From Naegleria lovaniensis (Eukaryota; Heterolobosea; Eutetramitea; Acrasida; Naegleriidae), in NCBI RefSeq assembly GCF_003324165.1, contig NW_025407845.1, forward strand, positions 62,001-126,000: a DNA stretch of 64,000 nucleotides, given 5' to 3'. The notes under the pieces were generated by a model. The model searched no databases. It saw nothing but the letters and a program-made list of their open reading frames with translations, and was not told the DNA's origin. Shown piece after piece: positions 1 to 9,294 of the stretch (positions within the stretch are counted from its first letter, which is position 1; each line of letters begins with the position of its first letter). Both the position numbers and the translations under genes were made by a program.

Positions 1-3
1 TCA

Positions 4-1185
4 ATGAAAATATTCTTGTCAAGTTTTGAATCGACGAATTCTACGAGTACGGTGGTGGCCAATCAGACGACTCATTTACTTGCAAATTCTCAACTTCAGA
101 ATAACACCACCACGAATCATCCAACAATGGGAACTTTTAACACAAATCAAACTCCAAGAACATCATCGCCAAGAATGATGAAAATGACACCCAATGATCA
201 TTCTCCATTTCGTTCCACTTCAATATTTGATCTTAAAGTGGTTCAATTCGAATGTAACATTTTTAGAAAATTTTGGAATGATGCTGTCAGCATGTATATC
301 ACACCAAATTCTGATAAGAATCAACAAGATCCAGGTGAAGATGAAGAATTGTTTAATCCATTTGTAGATACTGAACCATTTAATGAAAAATTATGTAACA
401 AACTCATTCGTATTGCATTTGGAAAGAAAGGAAATACGATCATTAGCTTGATTCGTCATTATGACTTTTCAGAAATAGATAAGAGAAGTTGGAAGAGCTT
501 TCCAATATTTGGAAAAGGATTATTGTCATTCAAAGCACCATCATTTATCGATTTAACTTATTTTGATGAATATTTTGTAGCCTTGAGCCATGTGAACACC
601 ATGTTAGAGAAGAATTCCAAATTGAGACTTAAATTAACTCTACCAGTGAATATGGAAAACAATTTGAACGAATCGGACCAGCAAATTTTAGCAGCCACGA
701 CTGACATTTCGTTTGTAGAGGAAGTCCATTCGAAATTTATCAGCTCATTGTTAAGAAATCTAGCAAAACTTCATAACAAAGCCCCGAATTGGGTTCTTCC
801 AAGTCTGACATTGAGTCAACAGGAGAAATTTGCTGTAAATGACGACTATTTGGGATTAATATCTACATTTCCAATTCACAGGCTAAAAATTACACTCAAT
901 TTCTATCATCCCTCTCTACCCACGAAATATCTTGAAGCTCTTCTTGGGAATACTTCCATTAGATATTTAGAAATAGAGAATATTAAGCTCACGGGACAGC
1001 TTGTGGAAAATATTAAGGACAAGATCACTTTTGAGAAGATTTGGGTAAGCCCTGAATCTCGCTTTATTGCACTCTTCTCACGTACCAGTCATTTACGATG
1101 CTTAGTGATTAATGGTGGAATTTCATTTCATGAACCATGTTTAGAAAGTCTTCAAAAGGCGTTTCCAGCCTACATGTTTGAATGA
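4..1185 (+). CDS. Hypothetical protein with LRR-like C-terminal half (5' end possibly outside window)
   Basis: The frame is open right to the left edge of the window, so the first ATG at position 4 may be internal and more exons may lie upstream. The 393 visible residues start with an Asn/Thr/Ser-rich stretch (about residues 10-60). The second half has leucine/isoleucine periodicity, for example HRLKITLNFYHPSL and IRYLEIENIKL, as in loosely conserved leucine-rich-repeat proteins common in amoebae. I do not recognise a specific family. It converges on the GSAP-like gene, with only 27 bases between the two stop codons. The role is unknown; an LRR/RNI-like fold is an inference. Confidence 0.6.
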   Translation: MKIFLSSFESTNSTSTVVANQTTHLLANSQLQNNTTTNHPTMGTFNTNQTPRTSSPRMMKMTPNDHSPFRSTSIFDLKVVQFECNIFRKFWNDAVSMYITPNSDKNQQDPGEDEELFNPFVDTEPFNEKLCNKLIRIAFGKKGNTIISLIRHYDFSEIDKRSWKSFPIFGKGLLSFKAPSFIDLTYFDEYFVALSHVNTMLEKNSKLRLKLTLPVNMENNLNESDQQILAATTDISFVEEVHSKFISSLLRNLAKLHNKAPNWVLPSLTLSQQEKFAVNDDYLGLISTFPIHRLKITLNFYHPSLPTKYLEALLGNTSIRYLEIENIKLTGQLVENIKDKITFEKIWVSPESRFIALFSRTSHLRCLVINGGISFHEPCLESLQKAFPAYMFE

Positions 1186-1212
1186 GTAACAAGTAAACTA
1201 AGTTGGCATGCC

Positions 1213-4200
1213 TCAAAAAAAGTGTCTTTTAAGGTATTGTTCTGTTGCAACGCTTTGAATGAATTCTCGCTCTTTCATGAAGAGATTAAACGGATTAGCA
1301 GCAATCATTTGTGTGGCATCTTCTTCCTCTTTACCAGGTGTCAAAGGTTGTCCAAATGCTGACGAGGAGGATTTTGAAAGAACGTCTTGAGCACTCAGTG
1401 GTGATTTATCAGAGCTTGGAACAGGTGAGCTGTAACTTAGTTTCTGGATAGAAAGCAAATATGACACTAAAGGAGCAAACGTTGTATGTGTGGCAGAGAC
1501 AGACAATGCGCTGACATCACTACATTCTGAATTGTTTTCTTCGCTATCCATATCCACTTCAGAAACTCTTTTTGCATCTTCAATAAAAGATCCATACTCT
1601 TGTGCTAATGAACCTCCTCCATTAATATTGCTAAACGAAGCAGAAAATGATGAGCTATAACTTCCATGTTTTCCAATAATGTTCAAAATTTGATCTCTAA
1701 TGAAGCTATGATGTTCTCGTTCTTTGTTTTCTTTCTCTTTCTTCTCTTGTTTTTGTTGTTTCTTTTTAAGTACCTTTTTCAATGAGTTTTGGTTGAGATC
1801 TACATCCCAATCATCCATGTTTGAAGAAATACATGCATGGTAATGGTTAGAAATTGCAAACTGACATTCTTCAACATTTTCAAGATAGGAAATGACAGTC
1901 GATGTATTCACAGGATCAGTAGTAATTCTAAGTAAATAATTCAAGCATGTAACGTCATCGTGGTTCTCTTTTGATAGAAGTTCAGAGTCACAAAGAGCAC
2001 TAATAATTTGATTGTTGATTTCGAACACTCCTTTGTCGCAGTACTGGTAAAACACATCTCTCTCAAGAGCTTTGAATCCAGATAATACAAAGTTCAAGCT
2101 AAATTCGGCAGGAGATGGTAGCCGAAAATCCAGTATGAGTGATGTGAAAAAGCATTCCATTAGTTTGAAGAAGTATTTCTCCTCTTCGTTCTTTTGAGAC
2201 ATAATTGTTTCGAATAAGAGTTCCATTTCATCTAACAAAAGAGCATGAAAGTCAGAAGCCCACTTTTTGTGATTCCAATTTTTGCCTGATTTGTTGAAGA
2301 AGATAATGGCTAATCTCAAGTATTCTTCATATGATGCATTGGTGAATATGAGAGACTGTTGTTGGGGGCTGGCAACAGGTGAGTTTGAAGGAGGCGGGGT
2401 ACGAGGAGAGTCCATCATGGCACCGTTCATATTGTTGAGTTGTTTCTTTTTGATAATACTCGAGGTGATTCCTAAAACGCTCTCATAAAAGTTATGTCGG
2501 CTAGAGGGAAGTAGACCAATGAAATCTGGATCCATAGCCTTTATAGTTGCCTTTTGATAGCAGGCACCTATGATGTATTCTTTCATTCCCAGCGAGATTA
2601 ATTTGGTAAAGTGGATGTTTTTCTTGTGAGGCGATTTTTCCATGCTGTAAAATAAATAGCTCAGGAATTGAAGTGAAATATCTTTGGGATAATGCAATAG
2701 TAAAAACTCTAAAACAGGGATAAATTGATCGTTAACGAGATCAGGAATTTGCAGCCAATGTGAGCTGGTTAAATATGGAATCATCAAATCAAAATTAAAG
2801 ATGCATCCATTTTTCAAGTTCATGAAATGACCCTCAATATGACCAAAAACGGGTACAAGATGCGGCTCGTCTAACTTGACAGGAATTTCATTGTGGAGTG
2901 ATAGGTTAAACTGATTTTTGTTGAATTGGAATATTGTAGATAAGGTAGTTCCCTTGATAAGTTGTAAATACTTGGACGGTAATAAAAGAATTAAATTATC
3001 CCTCTTATATTTTCCAATAAGAAGATAGAACTTGGATTGAAGCTATTGTGAAGTGTTAACATGATTACCTGTGTCTTAAAGTACGTACATTAATTTTGAG
3101 ACATTTTCTTTCTCGAAAATGGTATATATACACGTTCAGCAAATTCTGTTGGAGACTGGGTCGTAAATCTTTGTATTGCATGCATAGAATGTCACTGTTG
3201 TTTTCTAACTTGATTATTTGCATTCTAATAGTGGATGCCTCTAAGAAAAAAGAATTGAAAAAATTGGGAGTAAGTGTGTTGATTTTGAAATGAGCATCAG
3301 CAAAGGGATCAATTGTTTTTGAAACAGGGAAATATTTGGAGCCAAAATGGATGAGGTCGGGAGGTAAGTGATTCAAAATTGGGTATTTGTAAATTTGTTG
3401 CAGATCTTCCATGTCGATATGCCAGCTATATAATATTAAATTTGTTTTTCCTAATGAAAAATTTGCATTCAAGGATGATCGTACAATAAAATATAAAAAG
3501 TGAGTGTCCACATCCCATTGATACCAAATCATTTCATGTTCTTCATTCGTTTGAGGAGGCTTGTTGGTTATTCCTGAAAATAACGACGAGAAAGACGTTG
3601 GTGTATCTCCATCTGGTAAACTTTTTGAAAACAATGTTCGAGCTTCTTTAGGAGGCCCCTTCATGGATCCTGTTTTAGCATCAACTGTGAATGAAAATAT
3701 TTGAATAGAGACCGATGAAAGAAATAAGAAATAATTCTTTCCATTTTTCAGTCTGTTGCTATGAATGAATTGCATAGAGTGGGGTAATTCTGTCTTTTTA
3801 AATAATGTTTGAGGTGATCTAAAGTATTGTTCAATCAATGATTATCAGATAATTCTAACTAGCATACATACTTGTTTTGTTTTGAAGATTTTGACTTAAC
3901 TTCAATGAAATAGGACTCGTACAGGACAATCCGTTCCTCAGATGATGAATGAGATGTAATACTGGGCATACGAGGTGATAGTTTTTCGCCATTGCTGCTG
4001 TGGTCATTCTCCTTTTCCATTGTCAAAAATGATTTTAAATTGGATACAATCTGAAATCTCTCATTGAATTTGTGATTGTTGTTTTCATAGCTGTTGACTG
4101 AGGGTACATTTCCGACGCTAGCAACGGGTTGAGGTATCGGAATGTTCTCACTATTCGTTACTACTAAACTAGCTCCGTTATTCGTCTGTTTGTACAAAAT

Positions 4201-4515
4201 TCTACTTGTTGTTATGCTCAATATTGAGTGGTTAAAATTGAGTGATGCGGCCACACAATCAAGATTGGGCGATAATTTGCAGAGCAAGGTGACTCGTTGT
4301 CCTATGAAATCTACATGAACAATACATTGTGGTGATTGAGTATTTTGGTTGGTGTTTTCTTCCTCATCATCACTCATTTTCACCTGATGATTGTTGATGT
4401 GATAGCAAACGATTAGAAAATGTCCTGTCGGTTCATATCCAATAAACTTTACAAAATGAAACAAATGCCTACTCAGCATTGATTCAATATCATCTTTCAA
4501 CTCCAATGTTATCAT
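1213..4515 (-). CDS. GSAP (gamma-secretase-activating protein)-like, three exons
   Basis: The model is complement(1213..3042, 3089..3818, 3872..4515), 1067 aa. Intron 1 (3819-3871, GTATGT...TTTAG) and intron 2 (3043-3088, GTACGT...ATAG) both preserve frame exactly. Several segments follow the order of animal GSAP as I remember it: an early LLCKLSPNLDCVAASL block, a middle WYQWDVDTHFLYFI block, LIHFGSKYFP, then LVPVFGHIEGHFMNLK, and near the end FRLPSPAEFSLNFVLSGF, which resembles the conserved C-terminal domain. In animals GSAP binds gamma-secretase and affects APP processing; that partner need not apply here. There are low-complexity insertions (a Lys/Glu-rich run around 1735-1770). The family call rests on remembered similarity, not an alignment. 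Exon 3 begins before the first in-frame ATG (2823), so a call starting there would lose more than half of the protein. Confidence 0.62.
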
Positions 4516-4818
4516 CGTGTTGCAATAATTCGGATGATGATGATTTAAAAATCTTGATGAAGCAATAATTTACACTAATTCTACAATGACGAAGGAATTA
4601 AAAAACTGTCCACCAGTTTAACTACTACGCTTTCGCCACAACTCTCATCACCCACGGCACCAATCCGAATTTACGAAAATTGATGATGCAAGAACTATTG
4701 GCTTCGGAGATTTTTTTCAAAACTCAGTCCCTAGTTGGGAGTGCTAGGAAGTGAAGCGGATCTTGAAGAATCCTTGAAAGTAACAACTTGAATGATTGCA
4801 AAATTGCGAAACAGGAGT
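4516..4818. other. Intergenic spacer
   Basis: This gap lies between the start of the GSAP-like gene and the stop codon of the secreted-protein gene, both on the minus strand. It would hold the promoter of the former and the 3' UTR of the latter. I see no RNA gene, repeat or further convincing coding segment; the minus-strand open frame over 4731-4961 overlaps the neighbouring gene in another frame and is not protein-like. Confidence 0.5.
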
Positions 4819-5496
4819 TTAATGAATGCGTTGTTGAGCTGCAATGGTGCAAATTGAGAAGAATGGGCATTTGTGATCAGAGCCAGTACTCTCATCCTTA
4901 CAATACGAAGGAATGGCAAACAACGAACTGTCTTGTTTTGCCTCACTGTAGCTGTTTGCATTGAACACCATCAAATCATTTGGTTGTTGATCGATGGCAA
5001 TTGGTTTAACAACACCAATGGTTTCATAGTAATAGTTGTGTTGAAGTCCTTCTTTGTCCCATTGGTTCACGTGATATCCATTGTAAACTGTTTGTCCAAT
5101 GTATGTTGCGTTTTTAAGCCAATCTCTACTCAAAACGCCACATCCATTCTCACTCGTGCAGCACATGCAACAACTCTTCAATTCAGGAAAAACCAAATAT
5201 CTCTTATCCTCAACTACAAGATGTGTGCATGGAGTGTTTGTACCAAAATGAACGGTTCCACAATATCGATCATGAGCACCATCCGCTCTATCAATTCTTT
5301 GCCTATTGTTGGCAGCATCATAATAATAAGTTCCATTGGTCGTTGAAGGAGAAAGCCACTTGAATATTTGTAACCTCTCTGTGAAGGTGGCTTTGAAAGT
5401 GGGTGGCCAAATAGGTGTTGCAGGTTGTTGGCATTCCACAATGCAACCCATAAAAACAACTAGAACTAAAAGTGCGAAAAAGTGAGCCACTCTCAT
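4819..5496 (-). CDS. Secreted Cys-rich protein, ependymin-related-like (paralog of 27345-28076)
   Basis: I chose the ATG at 5496 because it directly begins a classic signal peptide (MRVAHFFALLVLVVFMGC, cleavage near ECQQ). The frame is open 37 codons further up to 5607, but that extension is charged and would bury the signal. The 225-aa product has cysteine clusters (KSCCMCCTSENGC) and a YYYDAANNRQRID segment. The second secreted protein of this window shares the layout: a YxxxDNQRxRI-like block, then NxW or NEW, then F-I/V-P followed by two final cysteines. This pattern resembles ependymin-related (LolA-like fold) proteins, which bind hydrophobic ligands or calcium in the lumen or outside the cell. 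The family name is a tentative inference; the secretion signal is clear. Confidence 0.68.
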   Translation of the reverse strand: MRVAHFFALLVLVVFMGCIVECQQPATPIWPPTFKATFTERLQIFKWLSPSTTNGTYYYDAANNRQRIDRADGAHDRYCGTVHFGTNTPCTHLVVEDKRYLVFPELKSCCMCCTSENGCGVLSRDWLKNATYIGQTVYNGYHVNQWDKEGLQHNYYYETIGVVKPIAIDQQPNDLMVFNANSYSEAKQDSSLFAIPSYCKDESTGSDHKCPFFSICTIAAQQRIH

Positions 5497-5779
5497 AGTT
5501 GCAATTTTTTGAATCAATCCAGGAACATTTCGCTGTTGTCGTTGGACATTCTCCGAAATGAGAAGGTGAGTCCTTCCACTCCGATTATTTGTTGAAATAG
5601 AGTTCAAGAAAGGGGTACACAGTCAGATTTCCTAACAACTGCAATCAAGCACAGGAATATCCATGTGAGCACCATAAATCTGCTAAGCATTTGGCACCGT
5701 TCAAAACTCTTAGAAGAAACCACACACAAGATGGAGATAAGGCAATATTATAATTATTTACGGTTACTGCTTGAAAAAA

Positions 5780-7234
5780 ATGAGTGCCGTGACTATGCGA
5801 CGAAAAAACATGAATCGGATAGAATTGATTCCTCTAAGATCTCCTGCAAATATGGCTACTGGAGCTGGAGGAATAAATGAGGGAGAAAAACGACCCTCAA
5901 CGTCTTCATCATCATCAAGGTCTGCAAAGCTTGTTGAGGAAAGGAGTTCTTTGATAAGAAAACAACCTTTGAATGATAGGATGGCTCACAAGAAGATGGC
6001 CCTCTCGGACAGAGCTACAGCTTTTCCTCATGTTAGTGATTTTAGAACTTTCGGAAAGGAAGAAATATTGGAGTCAGTTCTCGACAAAATCAATTCTCTT
6101 TCAAACCATTCATACTTTGTTTGTGGGGGAGATCTAGACAGCTCTTCTCATCCGCAAGCAGAGGGGAAAACGCCTCTAGTAATTTCAGGGAAGGCTCCAA
6201 GTACCTATTCGTCTGATTCAATGCCTTCCTCCATCTCGCAATATCAACGGCATTATATCGAGTGGAAAAACACCAAAGAAATTGCAGAGGGTACACGACA
6301 AATTGCAGAAGCTATTAAAAGGAAAGAACACTCTGTCCCGTTTGCTACGTTTGGAGTTTTCTCGATGGGAGACAGTGTGTATAAAAACGATTTTGTCACT
6401 GAAGAAAAACTAAAGATGCGAAAGAGTCATATAGAAATTGAGGAGAGCAAGAGTTATATTTTGAACAACCCTTGGGAAAAGAGTAATGAGGAAGAAGCCA
6501 GTCCAAAGAGCAAAGAAGGTTCGCAAGAGATGAGTCCAAGTCCATCACAGGAGAATGCTGACAAGGGAGCCTTAATGACCTCACCAGGATCGCTTTCTAA
6601 TGACGATCAAGGCATCGAACCTAAAACACACGACAACGAGTCTCAGCAAAACCAAGCTAGCCAAAATTTCTCTGCTACATCCACTGCCCCAGATCTACTG
6701 ACAAAATCTACTGCTGAAGATAGACGATTAGAAAGCAATATTTCAACTGCATGTCAATCGTGTGACCAAAGCGAAGATTTACCGGAGGAGATTTCTCAAC
6801 CACCTACACAAGAAGTTACAGGTACGGAAAATGCTCAAAATCATGACGTTGTGATGACTAATGTTGTGAAGCCAACAGAGCTGGATTCTACGTCTATATT
6901 TTCTGTACCCAGTAGTCGAAGATCACAAAGGTCTGCTGTTTCTTCAAGTTATTCCAGCTTTAGTACGTCCAAGAAAGGCATTAAGGGAGGAAAAGCCAAG
7001 TATATGCAAAGGCCTTTCACAACATCACTAATAGAGCCAAGAATCAGAAATTCGTCATCAAATCCGTCATTTCTTCCTCCAATTGTATCCCCTACATCAT
7101 CTAGGCAAAGCGAGCTTGCAGACATCAGAAATTTCACACCAATTTCTTCTCGACATGGATTTCCAAGAAAAAATACATTTAATTCAGTCGTGCGATCAAC
7201 CACCATGATAGATGAACTGCTCTCCACTAATTGA
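5780..7234 (+). CDS. Hypothetical Ser-rich, largely disordered protein
   Basis: The start is the ATG at 5780, giving 484 aa; three more codons upstream are open but begin with TTG. The protein is rich in Ser, Glu, Gln and Asn. A short more ordered part lies at about residues 75-200 (FRTFGKEEILESVLDKI and the following Cys-containing segment), and a Lys/Arg-Ser-rich tail around residues 380-420. No membrane segment, signal peptide or known domain is visible. It converges on the CLPTM1 gene with six bases between the stop codons, so the transcripts' 3' ends must overlap. I do not recognise it. Confidence 0.7.
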   Translation: MSAVTMRRKNMNRIELIPLRSPANMATGAGGINEGEKRPSTSSSSSRSAKLVEERSSLIRKQPLNDRMAHKKMALSDRATAFPHVSDFRTFGKEEILESVLDKINSLSNHSYFVCGGDLDSSSHPQAEGKTPLVISGKAPSTYSSDSMPSSISQYQRHYIEWKNTKEIAEGTRQIAEAIKRKEHSVPFATFGVFSMGDSVYKNDFVTEEKLKMRKSHIEIEESKSYILNNPWEKSNEEEASPKSKEGSQEMSPSPSQENADKGALMTSPGSLSNDDQGIEPKTHDNESQQNQASQNFSATSTAPDLLTKSTAEDRRLESNISTACQSCDQSEDLPEEISQPPTQEVTGTENAQNHDVVMTNVVKPTELDSTSIFSVPSSRRSQRSAVSSSYSSFSTSKKGIKGGKAKYMQRPFTTSLIEPRIRNSSSNPSFLPPIVSPTSSRQSELADIRNFTPISSRHGFPRKNTFNSVVRSTTMIDELLSTN

Positions 7235-7240
7235 TTATTG

Positions 7241-9265
7241 TTAAATATTTGTAAATATACTATTCCTCTTTTTGTTTGTTACTTTCTGTTTGCTCCTTTT
7301 CACGGTTGTTGGGCTGGATTGTCTTGTACTTGCTTTTCTATTAACCAGGGTATTAGGAGCATCTAGAGCGGTGGTATTTTCTAAAGTATCTTCTGACACA
7401 TCTTCAATTGCTTGATTCTCTGAACTAGTGGTAACTGTAGTAGCCTGTTCTGGAGAAGCATGAGTTTCCTCTCCTGTTTGTCCAAACTCGTTAACTCTCT
7501 TCGGATCAACTGGATAAATCCATCTTTGATACAAATATATGAAGAAAATTACATCATCTCGAAAACAAGCTATTCTGTGTAGTGTTGGCATTTTGATAAC
7601 AAACGCAAAGAGGTCATCAATAAAGGTGTTCAATGCCTTATATGTGAAAGCTCTCCAAGGCATTGCAGCAACTGATTTAAGCTTGTAGTTGACATAAACT
7701 TGAGGAATGGAGTTTAAAAATCCAAACATGTATATGAATCCAACGATGGTAGAGAGCACAAAACTGTACCATGACTTAAATTCATGGTTAAATAACGCGT
7801 AAATAGCATATCCCAAAATCAATGGATAAAACAGGTAGGAGAGATATCTGAGGGCTTCATCGTCATGCTCCTTTGTTTTGCTGTTTACATAGCTGGATTT
7901 ATGTGAAAAGTCTAAGAAATAGGGGAATGTTGGACTTCTCTTGATCTTGATATCTACCACTTTGGTCACTTTCCAATATTCAATAAGCAGTCCAATACCA
8001 TTACTTATTAGCACCATCCATGATGTATCATTATCAAATAAATAAAGGAAAATTACTGTTTGAAAGAAACAATTCACAAATATTGATCTAATCGATAATC
8101 CCTCCATGCTTTTTTGATTTTTGTAGAATTGAATGTCGTTTTTGAAAGCTAAAAAGTCGAAAATGCTATGTAAAATAGAAACAATGATGGTCACGGCAAG
8201 TAAGTATGGGTTAGTGTCAAAAAGCATTCTCTTGATCTCATCTTGCTCTTCCTCTTCAGAACCTAGTTGTTTTTGCATCTTTAACGATTCCTCCATTTGA
8301 AGGAAAAATTGCCATTTGTAAGCTGATGTGACTGACAATTCAATGGTTAACGGAATAGAAGCAAGTGAGTCATTCAATGGCACATAATGTTCCCTAATGG
8401 TCCAAAACTCGTTAAAGTAAAGAACAGGATAATAGAATTTAGTCTTTCCATGAACGGGCAATAATTGTAGAGCATTGACAAAATGAGCAGGCAATGACCC
8501 AAGCGGCATTGGATCATGTAAATCAACCAGAGTTAAATATTTTGTTGGCACATAATGGGAGACAAACTTATCAGCTTCTTCTTCAATAGTATGATTCATA
8601 GCATTCAACGTCATATTTTTCGTCTCTGAGTCAAACAACAAGTTCCTCTTCTTGCTCTTTATCACTCGTAAATGCTTGTTTAGAGGATGAACGAAATGCA
8701 ACACACGTTCTTTCTTTTGATTTTTTTCTTCTTGTAAAAACCCATGAATATAAACTGTTTCATTGTGGATCAACCTGTCATAGAATGGAGAAAGAGCTGT
8801 AGACTGATTGTTAATTTCTAAATGTAATGTTCTTTTGTTACTTTCATCATCATTGTAAAAAATTCGTTGTTGCCAAATCTTTTCAAATTTGAATGTTGTT
8901 GGTTCCGAAATTTCATTATCGTATACTTTTCGCATGAGCTTTCGATCTCGCTCATAGGAGGCGTATAAACTTAAAATCATGGCACATGATTTAGGAAAGG
9001 CAGCATATGCCACAACGTTACCCATCGGAGGCGATGGGATGTTTTCCTTCACCGTGGAAGTTGTTTCTGTTTGTTGTTGTTTATTTCCTCCAAAGAGACC
9101 CGCTGCTCTTAATAGAGTGAATATAACAAATACTCGAAGCAGTGTGGTAAGAATGGATGAAAAGCTAAAGCCTCCATGATTCTCTTGATTTGGCTGTTGT
9201 TGGGGCGTTGTGGATGTCGTGGCTTCAGGCATTTTTTTCTTTTCGAATTGGAACGTGTAATCCAT
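7241..9265 (-). CDS. CLPTM1: CLPTM1-family multipass membrane protein
   Basis: The 674-aa intronless frame matches the cleft lip and palate transmembrane 1 family. One membrane span lies near residues 40-60, followed by a lumenal domain with YLTLVDLHDPMPLGSLP and VNEFWTIREHYVPLN. Then come DFLAFKNDIQFYK, the conserved SMEGLSIRSIF segment, several spans, and the C-terminal block NSIPQVYVNYKLKSVAAMPW ending with RWIYPVDPKRVNEFGQ. Family members act in the ER/Golgi, including retention of ligand-gated receptors and proposed lipid scrambling by the paralog CLPTM1L. The Thr/Ser-rich tail of about 70 residues is ordinary for the family. A second in-frame ATG (9232) could be the true start. Confidence 0.93.
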   Translation of the reverse strand: MDYTFQFEKKKMPEATTSTTPQQQPNQENHGGFSFSSILTTLLRVFVIFTLLRAAGLFGGNKQQQTETTSTVKENIPSPPMGNVVAYAAFPKSCAMILSLYASYERDRKLMRKVYDNEISEPTTFKFEKIWQQRIFYNDDESNKRTLHLEINNQSTALSPFYDRLIHNETVYIHGFLQEEKNQKKERVLHFVHPLNKHLRVIKSKKRNLLFDSETKNMTLNAMNHTIEEEADKFVSHYVPTKYLTLVDLHDPMPLGSLPAHFVNALQLLPVHGKTKFYYPVLYFNEFWTIREHYVPLNDSLASIPLTIELSVTSAYKWQFFLQMEESLKMQKQLGSEEEEQDEIKRMLFDTNPYLLAVTIIVSILHSIFDFLAFKNDIQFYKNQKSMEGLSIRSIFVNCFFQTVIFLYLFDNDTSWMVLISNGIGLLIEYWKVTKVVDIKIKRSPTFPYFLDFSHKSSYVNSKTKEHDDEALRYLSYLFYPLILGYAIYALFNHEFKSWYSFVLSTIVGFIYMFGFLNSIPQVYVNYKLKSVAAMPWRAFTYKALNTFIDDLFAFVIKMPTLHRIACFRDDVIFFIYLYQRWIYPVDPKRVNEFGQTGEETHASPEQATTVTTSSENQAIEDVSEDTLENTTALDAPNTLVNRKASTRQSSPTTVKRSKQKVTNKKRNSIFTNI

Positions 9266-9294
9266 CCTAGGGTTGTTGCAATACGGAGTGTTGT

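Noticed and set aside
3043-3068. 26-nt intron using the GTAATC donor in the GSAP-like gene
   Set aside because: Too short and out of phase; the GTACGT donor at 3088 gives a normal 46-nt intron in phase.
4873-5346. 157-aa plus-strand ORF opposite the secreted protein
   Set aside because: Antisense of a gene with a clear signal peptide and conserved paralog; the reading is not protein-like.
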